Both the position numbers and the translations under genes were made by a program. Positions 10,592-20,500 of a stretch of 64,000 nucleotides of DNA are shown in pieces. Origin of the DNA: UBA2287 sp964479665 (GTDB taxonomy: Bacteria; Bacteroidota; Bacteroidia; Bacteroidales; Tenuifilaceae); NCBI GenBank assembly GCA_964479665.1, contig CAYZNN010000016.1, positions 12,149 to 76,148 on the forward strand. The letters are read 5' to 3'. The notes beneath the pieces are model-generated. The model saw only the letters and a program-made list of their open reading frames with translations. It did no database searches and was not told the origin of the DNA. Position 1 is the first letter of the stretch. Each line of letters opens with the position of its first letter.

Positions 10592-13500
10592 CTACTTACC
10601 ATTGTCGTGCAGCCTATCCTGCTGGCCAGTCCAAGCCATAAACTTCTTTTGAAGGTTTACGGTTATTCGGTACATTACTGGAACAACCAGTAGGGTTAGG
10701 AACGTTGAAAAGGTTAACCCAAAAATGATGGTCCATGAAATGGGCCCCCAGAAAATAACATTGTCGCCACCGAAATAAAAATCGGGGTTAAAGCTGGTGA
10801 GTGCCCCGGCAAAGTCGAAGTTCATTCCTATTGCCATGGGTATTAGCCCTAAAATGGTAGTGATGGCGGTAAGTAACACTGGACGGAGCCTGGTTTTTCC
10901 GGCTTCTACAACGCAGTCGGTAGCATCCTTAACCGGTAAAAAGGCACCTTCGGGTAAGCCAAGCTGAATCCTTCTGCGCTCTTTAAGCAGCCCGATGTAG
11001 TCGATAAGTACAATAGCATTATTAACAACTATTCCTGCCAGCGATACAATTCCAATACCCGTCATAACAACAACAAAGTCCATTTTAAATGTCGAAATAC
11101 CTCCAAAAACACCAATAGTACTGAAAACTACACTGGTCATGATGATTAAAGGACGAACCAAAGAGTTAAACTGGGTTACAAGAATTAAAATAATGAGAGC
11201 CATAGCTATAGCCATTGCCTTAACTAGAAATGCCATTGACTCTGCTTGAGCTTCCTGCTCGCCTGTAAAAGAATAGGTGTATCCGTCGGGTAAGGTATAG
11301 TCAGAAAGTACCATTTTAAGCTGGTTATTAACCTTAGTAGCATTGAACCCCGGCTGAACGTTTGAAAATAGCGTTACTACTCGGTTTTTATCCTTGCGCT
11401 TTACCGACGCATAGGTTGTGGAATACTTAAACTCAGCAAGCGACGAAACCGGAATTTGAATCAGTTTTCCCTCCTCCATAAATCCAACTTTTTGGTTTAA
11501 TAGCGTTGGGAGATTGTACCTGTAATTGTTGGCGTAGCGCAGCTGTATAGGGAAATCTTCTTCTCCATCCTTAAACTTCGAAATTTCTTTTCCGTATAGC
11601 GATGTGCGAATGGTTGATGCAACCTGCATGGTGCTTAAACCAAACCTACGAACCTTATCGCGGTCAATTTCAATAATCAGTTCAGGTTTTCCAATGTCGA
11701 GGTCGAGCTTTAAACCTTCAATTCCTTCAATTCCACTAGAATTTATAATTGCCTCAATTGAGTCAGATAGGGCAATAAGTTTTTCAAAGTCGGGTCCGCT
11801 AATTTCAATGTTTATTGGTTTACCGGAAGGTGGCCCCATTTGGTCTTGCAAAAACGAGAGTTCAACACCGGGATACTTGCGTAATAACTCGTCGCTTAGT
11901 TCTTTAAGAATTTGTGATGTGTTTACACCACCTCTATCCTTAAAATCAACAAATGTTATAGTTATCAACCCTTTATTCACTTGCGCACCAAACATCGACC
12001 ATTGGTTTGGATCCCCTTTGCCTACGGTTGTTAATATCGACTTAACGATGCTCCGATTGGGTGCTAGAACCCTCTCTAAATCGGCCTCAACCATAAGCAT
12101 TACCGAGTCGGTGGCTGTAATATCGGTTCCAATTGGCAGTTCGGCCACAATGTTTATATAGTTCGGGTCGCTAGATGGAAAAAACTTAACCTCAGGTTTT
12201 CGAACGCCAAAGAGAATAAGAGTGAAAATTAGCAAGCCAAAAGTACCCAAGAAAATCCAGTATGGCCTCCGTCCTCTTAGGGAATAGGTTAACGTTCGGG
12301 AGTAAAACCTTTCCATTTTTGCTAAGAAAACATTTCGAAACCATCGTTCAACTTTATAGAAGAAAAGAGCATTGAGAAAAACAACCAATGAAATAATCGT
12401 TAAAATGTTTGCAATGGCGGTCCACTTTGCAAAATAGAGTAAAATTGCGATAATGATTAATGCGGCAGCAGTTCTATTCGCTTTTTTTCTGTTGGGTGTG
12501 TTGTCGTGCATGTCGTCGCCATGCTTAATGAATGTTGCCGAAATTACAGGGACAATTACAAGGGCCACAACCAACGACGAGGTAAGAACAACAATAAGAG
12601 TAATAGGTAAATTTTTCATAAACTCTCCCGTAATTCCTCCCCAAAATGCTAAAGGAAGAAATGCAGCGAGTGTTGTTGCTGTTGAAGCAATAATGGGAAT
12701 GGCTATTTCTCCTACAGCTAATCGAGCAGCCTCGAGTGGCTTATAACCATTGGTAACGTACCTATATATGTTTTCTACAACAACAATAGCATTGTCAACC
12801 AGCATTCCCAGCGCTAAAATAAGCGAAAAGAGTACAATCATATTAATTCGGTAACCAATAATATTAAGTACCATAAACGAAAGAAGCATGGAAAGAGGGA
12901 TAGAGATTCCTACAAAAAGGGCATTCCGAGTACCCAAGAAGTAGAATAGCACCAACACAACCAGAATAACTCCAAGAATTAAGCTGTTTTCGAGGTTCGA
13001 AAGCTGCTTGCGAATCATGTCGCTCTGGTCGTTGGTTATGGTGATGCTCATGGTTGAAGGAAGCGCACCAATTGATTTAGCTTTGTCGATTATTTTAAAT
13101 ATCTGGTCGGTTGCATTAAGTAGATTTTCGCCACCCTTTTTTACAACCTGAACCGAAACAACCGGTTGTCCATCGAGGCGAGCCATTGTAGTTGCATCCT
13201 TATAGGTGTCGAGTACCATGGCAACATCGCGCACATAAATGGTTCGATCCTGCTCGCGCTTAACCACAATGGATTCGATTTGCTTAACACCTTTAAATTC
13301 CCCATCGATACGAATGGAGCGGCGCATTTTGCCCAATTTAATATCGCCCCCCGACATGGAAACATTTTCGTACTTAATGGCATTCTCAATATCCATGAAA
13401 CTGAGCCCAAGTGCTTCCATGCGTACCATATCCACTTCAACAACTATTTCTCTATCCTCAACTCCCTGAATATTCACCTTCGAAACCTCGGGCACCGACT

Positions 13501-14023
13501 CAATGGCATCCTCGAGGTACTCGCCGTAGCGCTTCAGTTCCTCAAGCGAAAAATCGCCCGAAAGGTTAATGTTAATAATGGGAAACTCCGAAAAATCGAT
13601 GTCGTTTACTACGGGGTCACTTTGAAGGTCGGTTGGTAGTTCACTCTTTGCACGGTCAACGGCATCTTTCACCTCCTGAAGTGCATCGCGCATATTAACG
13701 TTGGTGTTAAACTCCACCATCATCATCGAGGCATCCTGAAGTGAAGTAGAAGTGAGTTTCTTTAATCCTTTAACATTCTCAGCTTCCTTTTCAATGGGGC
13801 GGGTAATTAGGTTTTCAATGTCAACCGGTGGATTCCCAGGATAAATGGTTTGCACCAAAATTGTTGGGAAGTATACATCGGGGAAAAGTTCCTTTGGCAA
13901 GCCCCGGTACGACATAAACCCAAATATGGTTACTATGACCATAATAAGGTATACGGTATTCCTATTCTTTAGGGCCAGCGAGGTTAGTCTGAACTCTCTT
14001 GGTTTCTTAATTTCTTCGCTCAT
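10592..14023 (-). CDS. RND-family efflux pump inner-membrane transporter (AcrB/HAE-like)
   Basis: A 1143-residue resistance-nodulation-division transporter, the proton-driven inner-membrane part of a tripartite efflux pump. The first transmembrane helix (NTVYLIMVIVTIFGF) precedes a porter domain starting with KELFPDVYFP, a second helix cluster with GMLVDNAIVVVENIYRY carrying the essential Asp of the proton relay, and the second half repeat ending in SLAGIVVNNAIVLIDYI. About residues 510-560 contain two extra hydrophobic segments after a charged stretch (HDNTPNRKKANR); this insert makes the protein longer than AcrB (1049). It is the last gene of the tetR-tolC-mfp operon, 97 bases downstream of the adaptor gene, and is followed by a strong terminator. 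The substrate cannot be predicted. Confidence 0.93.
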   Translation of the reverse strand: MSEEIKKPREFRLTSLALKNRNTVYLIMVIVTIFGFMSYRGLPKELFPDVYFPTILVQTIYPGNPPVDIENLITRPIEKEAENVKGLKKLTSTSLQDASMMMVEFNTNVNMRDALQEVKDAVDRAKSELPTDLQSDPVVNDIDFSEFPIININLSGDFSLEELKRYGEYLEDAIESVPEVSKVNIQGVEDREIVVEVDMVRMEALGLSFMDIENAIKYENVSMSGGDIKLGKMRRSIRIDGEFKGVKQIESIVVKREQDRTIYVRDVAMVLDTYKDATTMARLDGQPVVSVQVVKKGGENLLNATDQIFKIIDKAKSIGALPSTMSITITNDQSDMIRKQLSNLENSLILGVILVVLVLFYFLGTRNALFVGISIPLSMLLSFMVLNIIGYRINMIVLFSLILALGMLVDNAIVVVENIYRYVTNGYKPLEAARLAVGEIAIPIIASTATTLAAFLPLAFWGGITGEFMKNLPITLIVVLTSSLVVALVIVPVISATFIKHGDDMHDNTPNRKKANRTAAALIIIAILLYFAKWTAIANILTIISLVVFLNALFFYKVERWFRNVFLAKMERFYSRTLTYSLRGRRPYWIFLGTFGLLIFTLILFGVRKPEVKFFPSSDPNYINIVAELPIGTDITATDSVMLMVEADLERVLAPNRSIVKSILTTVGKGDPNQWSMFGAQVNKGLITITFVDFKDRGGVNTSQILKELSDELLRKYPGVELSFLQDQMGPPSGKPINIEISGPDFEKLIALSDSIEAIINSSGIEGIEGLKLDLDIGKPELIIEIDRDKVRRFGLSTMQVASTIRTSLYGKEISKFKDGEEDFPIQLRYANNYRYNLPTLLNQKVGFMEEGKLIQIPVSSLAEFKYSTTYASVKRKDKNRVVTLFSNVQPGFNATKVNNQLKMVLSDYTLPDGYTYSFTGEQEAQAESMAFLVKAMAIAMALIILILVTQFNSLVRPLIIMTSVVFSTIGVFGGISTFKMDFVVVMTGIGIVSLAGIVVNNAIVLIDYIGLLKERRRIQLGLPEGAFLPVKDATDCVVEAGKTRLRPVLLTAITTILGLIPMAIGMNFDFAGALTSFNPDFYFGGDNVIFWGPISWTIIFGLTFSTFLTLLVVPVMYRITVNLQKKFMAWTGQQDRLHDNGK

Positions 14024-14120
14024 ATTTTTATTTTTTTAACCACATTAGGCCACAGTATCTTTAAGTAATAAGATAAATTTAAGTATGTCTATTGTGCTCT
14101 ATGTGTCTATGTGGTGAAAA

Positions 14121-15254
14121 CTATCGAATTTCAACTAAACTTCCATTTCCAATTTGGTTAAAGCCAGCAGTAATAACCTGTTGCCCAATACTAAGGCCCT
14201 TAACAACCATAGATTGATCGCCAAACGATAAACCCGACTGTATATAAGTCTTTTGAGCAATGGCAGCGCCAAGGGTATTCTTTCCAACAATAAACAGAAA
14301 CTCACCTCTGCTATCCTGCTTTATTATCAAACTTGGTACAACAAGGGCATTGGGATCTTCAAAATCCTTAATGCTTAGCATGGCTATTTGGTTCGGTTTA
14401 ATTTTTCCATTCACATTGTCTAAGCGTAGTTCAACTTTTATTGTTCGGGTTTTAAGATCGATACCATTACCAATCCTATGAATGGGTGCTTTCATTTGCA
14501 ACTCAGAGTAGGAGGGAAATTTTACTACCACCATATCGCCAACTTTTATTTTTGGCAGAAGTGTTTCTGAAACATCGGCCAATACCTTAAGTTTGTCGAG
14601 GTTAATTAGGTACAAAACGCTCCTTCCCGGAGATGCCATTTCCCCTTCCTTTAGGAAAATATCATCGACAATCCCCGCAAAAGGTGCGCGAATTAACGAA
14701 AGTTCTAACTGCGATTGAAGTGTCTTTAGCTTGTGCTCAAGTCCTTCCTTGGCATTCTTTGCCTCTAGGTACTGCAGTTCTGAGCCTATGTTCTGCTCCC
14801 ACAGGCTTTTCTGTTTTTCGTAAATTTTTGTAGCTAGTTCGAGGCCTAACTTTAACTCTGCAATGCTACTTTCCAGAACGCTGGTATTGAGGGAAACCAG
14901 CAATTGTCCCTTCGATACTCTTTGACCCTTCGACACATGGATGGTTTTAATTTGGCCACCAGCACCTTCGGGGCTAATCTGTGCCTCTTCGAGGAGTTCA
15001 ACTTTTGCATTAACTACAAAAAAGTGCTCAAACAGTTCCTCTGCAATGGTTTTAACCTGCACGGGCACGCTGCCCGAACTAAGCTTATCGCTCTCCAGCG
15101 CAGCCAGCCCCTTTTCGAGTTCTTTAATTTGGTGGTTTAACTCAACCGATTTCTCCTTGAGGGTAGAAATTTTTTTCCGAATAACTTCGGGACCCTCAGT
15201 GTTCTGGCAGCTAACAAAAAGTGCTGCTACCATAAATATTGCTAATTTTTTCAT
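14121..15254 (-). CDS. RND efflux periplasmic adaptor (membrane fusion protein), lipoprotein
   Basis: A 377-residue HlyD/AcrA-like adaptor that bridges the inner-membrane RND pump and the outer-membrane channel. The N-terminus MKKLAIFMVAALFVSCQN has a lipobox (FVSC), so it is expected to be lipid-anchored. A coiled-coil segment (about residues 25-55) is followed by the biotinyl-lipoyl half motifs (GGQIKTIHVSKGQRVSKGQLL and RAPFAGIVDDIFLKEGEMAS), an alpha-helical hairpin between them, and the beta-barrel and membrane-proximal domains. The second lipoyl half ends in the usual G-x-x-V pattern. It sits 22 bases after the tolC-type gene. The frame is intact. Confidence 0.92.
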   Translation of the reverse strand: MKKLAIFMVAALFVSCQNTEGPEVIRKKISTLKEKSVELNHQIKELEKGLAALESDKLSSGSVPVQVKTIAEELFEHFFVVNAKVELLEEAQISPEGAGGQIKTIHVSKGQRVSKGQLLVSLNTSVLESSIAELKLGLELATKIYEKQKSLWEQNIGSELQYLEAKNAKEGLEHKLKTLQSQLELSLIRAPFAGIVDDIFLKEGEMASPGRSVLYLINLDKLKVLADVSETLLPKIKVGDMVVVKFPSYSELQMKAPIHRIGNGIDLKTRTIKVELRLDNVNGKIKPNQIAMLSIKDFEDPNALVVPSLIIKQDSRGEFLFIVGKNTLGAAIAQKTYIQSGLSFGDQSMVVKGLSIGQQVITAGFNQIGNGSLVEIR

Positions 15255-15276
15255 TGTAATAATATTGCGAGATTAA

Positions 15277-16596
15277 TTAAAGATTTCCTAATACTTTGTC
15301 GACCCTAATGCGGGCATTAAATAGTTCAACAACTGCGGCTGTATAGCTCCCAACCGATTGTAAATACTTATCGTTAGCCTGAATAATATCTTGCTGCGAG
15401 GCAAGCCCGGATGAGTACTTTATACTGAAGTTATTGTAAACCCGTTTTGCAAGTTCTTTATTCGCCTTTTGGCTTTGGTATTTTTCCCAAGCCACATTAA
15501 GCTGTGCTGTTGCATCGGCCAGTTCCATTTCAACACCTCGGAGCGCTAATTGATATGCATTCTGACTTTTATGCAATTCCATGCGAGCTTGCTGCATTTT
15601 TGCATATCTCATTCCGCTAGTGAAAATTGGGAATGATAGGTTAGCGCCTGCTATAGCAGTTGGCGTAAAGTTTATTTGCGGCTCCTTAGCTAACCTTTGG
15701 TATGTAACAAATGCAGAAATGTTGGGTAAAAAATTGGATTTCTCCAACTTTAAGTTTAACTCCGAAAGTTTAATTTGGTTGGCTACTAAGCGAAGTTCCA
15801 TGTTTGCATCGGGGTTCAAATTGCGACCTAAAAAAAGTTCGGGTTTAAATCCAGCGAGCATGGCTTCAAGCCTTTCGGTAAGTTCTATGTCAGTATTGCT
15901 TTCAACACCCATTTGATACTTTAATAGGTTTTTTGTTGATTCAAGGGCTCTTTGGGTTTCGCTTGCTGAGTTTTCGACCAAGGTAAGTGAAACCACAACC
16001 TGATCGCTAACAACCTCTTCAACAAACCCAGCCTTTTGGAGCGCTTTGGTATCGCTTAGAGTTCTTTTTAAGTTGGCAACACTGGAGTCAATAACCCCCT
16101 TGGTTTCTTCTAACAATAAAACTGTGTAGTAAGTAGAAGCTACATTTGCTTTTATGTCCCTCTCGGTTTTGGCTAGCATATTTTCAGATAGAGCTTTGTA
16201 GGCCCTTGTTGCTTGGAGGCCTACTATATATGGTCCGCTAAAAATAAGTTGAGAGGCTGTAACGCTAAAAGTTGCATTGGCCTTCTCGCCCACATCAATC
16301 TTCATAGGATCACCACCGGGGCCTGGAAAGGTTAAGGAGGGTAAATCGTTCAGAATAGTCTGAAAGCTTACCCCCGAAGTTACCTGGGGCAAACCCGAAG
16401 CAGTAGTTTCCCATACTTTCCTATTGGCAATTTGCACATCGAGAACTGCATTCTTAAGTTCCAAATTGTTTTCAAGCGCAAATTCTTGCGCTTGAGGTAG
16501 GCTTAACTTTACTTTTTGCGGTAGCTGTGACCAGCCTAGATTTATCGATCCAAAGAGCAAAGCACTAATAAGCAAAACAATAATTAATCGATTCAT
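15277..16596 (-). CDS. TolC-family outer-membrane efflux channel
   Basis: A 439-residue outer-membrane efflux protein with a signal peptide (MNRLIIVLLISALLFGSINLGWSQ) and two repeated long-helix halves. The first repeat opens with LSLPQAQEFALENNLELKNA, and the second contains FLPNISAFVTYQRL and later KYSSGLASQQDIIQANDKYL. The helical hairpins form the periplasmic tunnel and the short beta segments form the outer-membrane barrel. Length is typical. It lies 25 bases after the tetR-type gene and 22 bases before the adaptor gene, completing a tripartite pump with the genes downstream. Confidence 0.93.
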   Translation of the reverse strand: MNRLIIVLLISALLFGSINLGWSQLPQKVKLSLPQAQEFALENNLELKNAVLDVQIANRKVWETTASGLPQVTSGVSFQTILNDLPSLTFPGPGGDPMKIDVGEKANATFSVTASQLIFSGPYIVGLQATRAYKALSENMLAKTERDIKANVASTYYTVLLLEETKGVIDSSVANLKRTLSDTKALQKAGFVEEVVSDQVVVSLTLVENSASETQRALESTKNLLKYQMGVESNTDIELTERLEAMLAGFKPELFLGRNLNPDANMELRLVANQIKLSELNLKLEKSNFLPNISAFVTYQRLAKEPQINFTPTAIAGANLSFPIFTSGMRYAKMQQARMELHKSQNAYQLALRGVEMELADATAQLNVAWEKYQSQKANKELAKRVYNNFSIKYSSGLASQQDIIQANDKYLQSVGSYTAAVVELFNARIRVDKVLGNL

Positions 16597-16621
16597 TTCA
16601 CATTTTTTTATTTAATTCAAA

Positions 16622-17254
16622 CTAGAGTTTTTCAAAGTCCTCAATGTCGAAGTTCTTCAGTTTTTCCTCCAAGAAGGCTATGCCCCTTTCATTGGAAATT
16701 CCTCTTATGTGGTATACAAAAATTTCATGAAAGAACTTGTCGGAGGTGAATTCGTTTATGCTAAACACATCGTTGTCAACTATATTCTCAACCCTCGAGA
16801 GCTGCAGTTTGGCAATAATATCCTCATTCAGGTCGAGCCGATAAAGGCCCTCCTCCTTGCCTCTCCTAATGTTCTCAATAATTTTTGAGTACACGTGCTC
16901 CCTGCGCGCCTTAACCAATCGATGGAAGTGGGTTGGGTAATATTTTCGTAGGTCGTATTCTGTGGCTGGGTTAATTTGCTTTAGATTACTGTTTATTATT
17001 TTGCTAACCATAAGCAATTGTTCAATGGCATTCAAGCCTTCGCTCCTCGAACAGTTCATTTCTGTTCCTTGCAGCTCAATCTCCAAGTCTAAAACCTTAC
17101 CAACCAGATCATCCTTATCGCATACGTACTTATATAAGGTCTTTTTGGAAATTCCTAAATTCGAAGCCACATCGTCCATTGTTATACTCTTTATGCCATA
17201 ACGCATGTAGAGTTCACGCACCTTATAGAGTATCTCTTTCAATTCATCATTCAT
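16622..17254 (-). CDS. TetR-family transcriptional regulator of the efflux operon
   Basis: A 210-residue repressor. Residues 1-55 form the TetR DNA-binding domain (YGIKSITMDDVASNLGISKK, TLYKYVCDKDDLV), with the characteristic recognition helix ending in TLYKYV. The remainder is the helical ligand-binding domain. It is the first gene of the efflux operon, so autoregulation and repression of the pump are likely by analogy to other TetR-controlled pumps. No clear palindromic operator was seen in the 250 bases upstream, although a -7 box is present at 17277-17284. Confidence 0.9.
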   Translation of the reverse strand: MNDELKEILYKVRELYMRYGIKSITMDDVASNLGISKKTLYKYVCDKDDLVGKVLDLEIELQGTEMNCSRSEGLNAIEQLLMVSKIINSNLKQINPATEYDLRKYYPTHFHRLVKARREHVYSKIIENIRRGKEEGLYRLDLNEDIIAKLQLSRVENIVDNDVFSINEFTSDKFFHEIFVYHIRGISNERGIAFLEEKLKNFDIEDFEKL

Positions 17255-17276
17255 AAAATGCCAGAAACTTTGGGTA

Positions 17277-17284
17277 CAAAAATA
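17277..17284 (-). promoter_or_regulatory. candidate -7 box of the tetR-efflux operon
   Basis: On the minus strand this reads TATTTTTG, an exact match to the Bacteroidota -7 consensus TAnnTTTG, ending 22 bases before the tetR-type ATG. A matching -33 TTTG was not seen at 19-20 bases upstream, so the call is provisional. Confidence 0.45.
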
Positions 17285-17505
17285 ACACGAATCGTTTCCT
17301 GTGGTTCAGTACGCTCTGTTAAATTTACTTAATTTAAATTCGTTGCGCGCTATGATGTTGTATTTTTGATAGTTAGCATTCATGCAGGTGAAACCTCACG
17401 TTCATTCTACTTTTTTTAAAGAACATACATATCAATTCTTTTTTATTTGTAACTTGTTTGGTTAAACGCACTAAGAATTGGTGAAATTGGTGATAAGCAA
17501 AACAG

Positions 17506-20500
17506 ATGAAAAAAGATCAAACAAGCCTTATAGAAAAACTCCAGAAAAGAATAAACGAATTGGAGGAGCAAAACAATCTTCTGCTTTCATTTCAAAAAGC
17601 AGATTTAGAATCGCAAAAAATAATTAACCAAGGCCTGTCTGCCTTCTTTAACTTATCGCTCGACCTATTGTGTATAGCAGACTTAAGTGGAAACTTTTTA
17701 AAAGTTAATAAATCGTGGAAAAAACTCCTTGGTTATTCAATAGAGCAACTCGAACGAAGTAAGTTTCTAGATTTTGTACACCCCGACGACATGGAGCAAA
17801 CCCTCGAGGCCATGAAACAGCTTGAAGGGCAGGTTCCTGTAATCAATTTCGTAAACCGATACCGCTGCTCCAATGGCACATGGAAGCATATTGAATGGCG
17901 AGCTCAACCCATTGGGAAAATTGTTTTTGCTGCAGCGCAGGATATTACGGAGCGAAAACAGCATCAAGAAGCATTGGAAGCCAGCGAAGAGCGTTTTTGG
18001 TTGGTTGCCGATGCCACCGACCTTGGCATTTGGGATTGGAATGTTCCCACTAATAATGTTTACTATTCCCCTCAATGGAAAAAGCAAGTTGGTTATGAGG
18101 ACTTTGAGTTAGAAAATGAATTTAAAACTTGGGAAGACCTACTTCACCCCGACGATTACGAGCGAATGCATCGGGAGGTTAAAAACTATCTAGACAAACC
18201 CTTGGGGGCCTTTACTGCTGAGTTTAGGCTTCGGCACAAGAATGGCAGTTACATTTGGATTCACAACAGAGCGTCTGCCAAAATCGATAGCGATGGGAGG
18301 GTTGTTCGTTTTTTTGGGGCCCACACCGATATTACTCAGCGTAAAAAATGGGAGGAGTATATTCGCCAAGCCAAGGAAACGTATCAGGGTATAATTGATT
18401 GCCTTAACGAAGCTGTTTATATTCAGGATGAACAAGGCATTTTTATTGAGGTAAACAAAACTGCTGAGAGGTTTTATGGTTATCCCAGAGACTATTTTAT
18501 TGGCAAAACTCCGGAATTCCTTTCGGCTCCCGAAGTCAACAACCTAGAGGAGATAAAGAACGCCCTGTCCAAGGCAATTGAGGGGCACCCCAGCGTTTTT
18601 GAGTTCTGGGGAATGCGAAAGGATGGGCAAATTTTCCCAAAAGAAGTGAGCGTTTCACCCGGCATCTACTTTGGTCAAAAAGTTGTTATTGCTGTCGCAC
18701 GCGATATTTCTGAACGAAAGGAAGCGGAGATGATGCTTAAAGAAAAAACGGAGCAAATAGAGAAACAAAACGAAGAGTATAAACAACTAAATAACGAGTT
18801 ACTTATTGCTAAAGAAACCCTGGGAGAGAGCGAAAGGAAGTTTCGAAATTTGGTTGAAACTGCCTTCGATGGAATATACCTCCTAGAGGGAAGGCGATTT
18901 AAGTATGTAAATCCCAGTTTTTGCGAAATAACCGGCTACTCCTATATTGAACTTACCTCTGCCGAATTCAATTTCACTCATTTACTCAGCGAAAAAGCAC
19001 GGCGGATTGTTGAAGAACGTTACATGTCCCGAGTTCTTGGCGATGCTATTCCAGCCCGATACGAATTTCAGATGATTACCAAAAACCAAGAGATTAGGGA
19101 GGTTGAAGTAAGTACCGTGCCCATTGGTTTTGGAGAGAAATTTCAACAAATGGGCATAATACGTGACTTTACACAACGACGCTCCATGGAGCGCGAAATT
19201 GTATTCCGATCCAAATTGCAAGGGCTACTCATTAATTTGGGCATGCGCTTCATAAACTTGCCAGTTCAAAAAATTAACACTGAAATAAATTCTGCACTTG
19301 CCGAAATGGGACAGTTCTTCGATGTTGACCGTGCCTATATTTTTACTTACGACTTCCAAACTAGAACAGCATCGAACACTTTTGAGTGGTGCGCCGCCGA
19401 TATCCTTTCAGAAAAAGATAACTTTCAGAACTTGCCGCTCGATTTAATTCCATCGTGGGTAAATAACCACACTAAAGACAAAGTAATTCATATTCCCAAG
19501 GTCTTTGAAATGACCGAAAGTGATAGTGTTAAGGAAATACTCATATCTCAAGGTATAAAATCGGTAATAACTATACCCATGACATATGAAACTGAATGTA
19601 TTGGGTTTGTTGGCTTCGACTCTGTTAAGGATTTTAGAGAATGGAGTGAATCTGAAACCACTCTTTTAAAACTCTTTGCCAATTTGCTTGTGAACGTTCA
19701 GGTAAAAACCCGATTCGAGCAATCGCTTCGTGAGGCCAAAATAAAAGCGGAAGTCAAGCAAATTCAGGTTAGAAACATTATAGATTTTTCCCCAGTTGGA
19801 ATTGTTCTTATCGATCCAACAGGAAGGGTTATCGATGTTAACGAGGCTGCAATTAAAATGCTAGGCACACCATCTGCCGATGCCACCAAGCGAATTAATA
19901 TTTTTCAAACACCAGCTCTTAAAGAGATTGGCTTAACTACCGACCTTTCGAAGTGCATAGCGACAAAAAGTTCAGTATATAACGAAAAGCGGTATGTGAG
20001 CATTTGGGGCAAAGAGGTATTTGTTAAGTATTATCTTGTTCCTGTTATTATTGACAATGAGATTGAAAGTGTGCTGGCAAACATTGAAGATATTACCCAA
20101 ACCAAAGAAACTGAAATTAAACTAATCAAATTAAAAGAACAAGCCGAAGAAAGTGATCGTTTAAAATCGGCCTTTTTGGCCAATATGAGCCACGAAATTC
20201 GTACTCCTATGAATGCCATTTGTGGTTTCTCGAACTTGCTGCTTGGCCCCGAGCTGACCTCTGATCAGCTACAATATTTTGTTGAAATAATTAACATAAA
20301 CAGCCAGCAACTACTTGCACTAATCAACGATATTATTGACGTATCAAAAATCGAAGCGGGACAGGTTCGGGTGTCGTCGAGCAGTTTTAACTTAAGTAAA
20401 TCCCTCAGGGATATCCATATTCAGTACTCTTTAGTAGCCAAATCGAAGCAAATAGACTTGGTGATTAGAGAGGGCCTAATTACAAAAGACTTTCATATTT

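Noticed and set aside
13166..13639. Open frames antisense to the RND pump gene
   Set aside because: Shadow frames of a well-supported gene; no family match or initiation signal.
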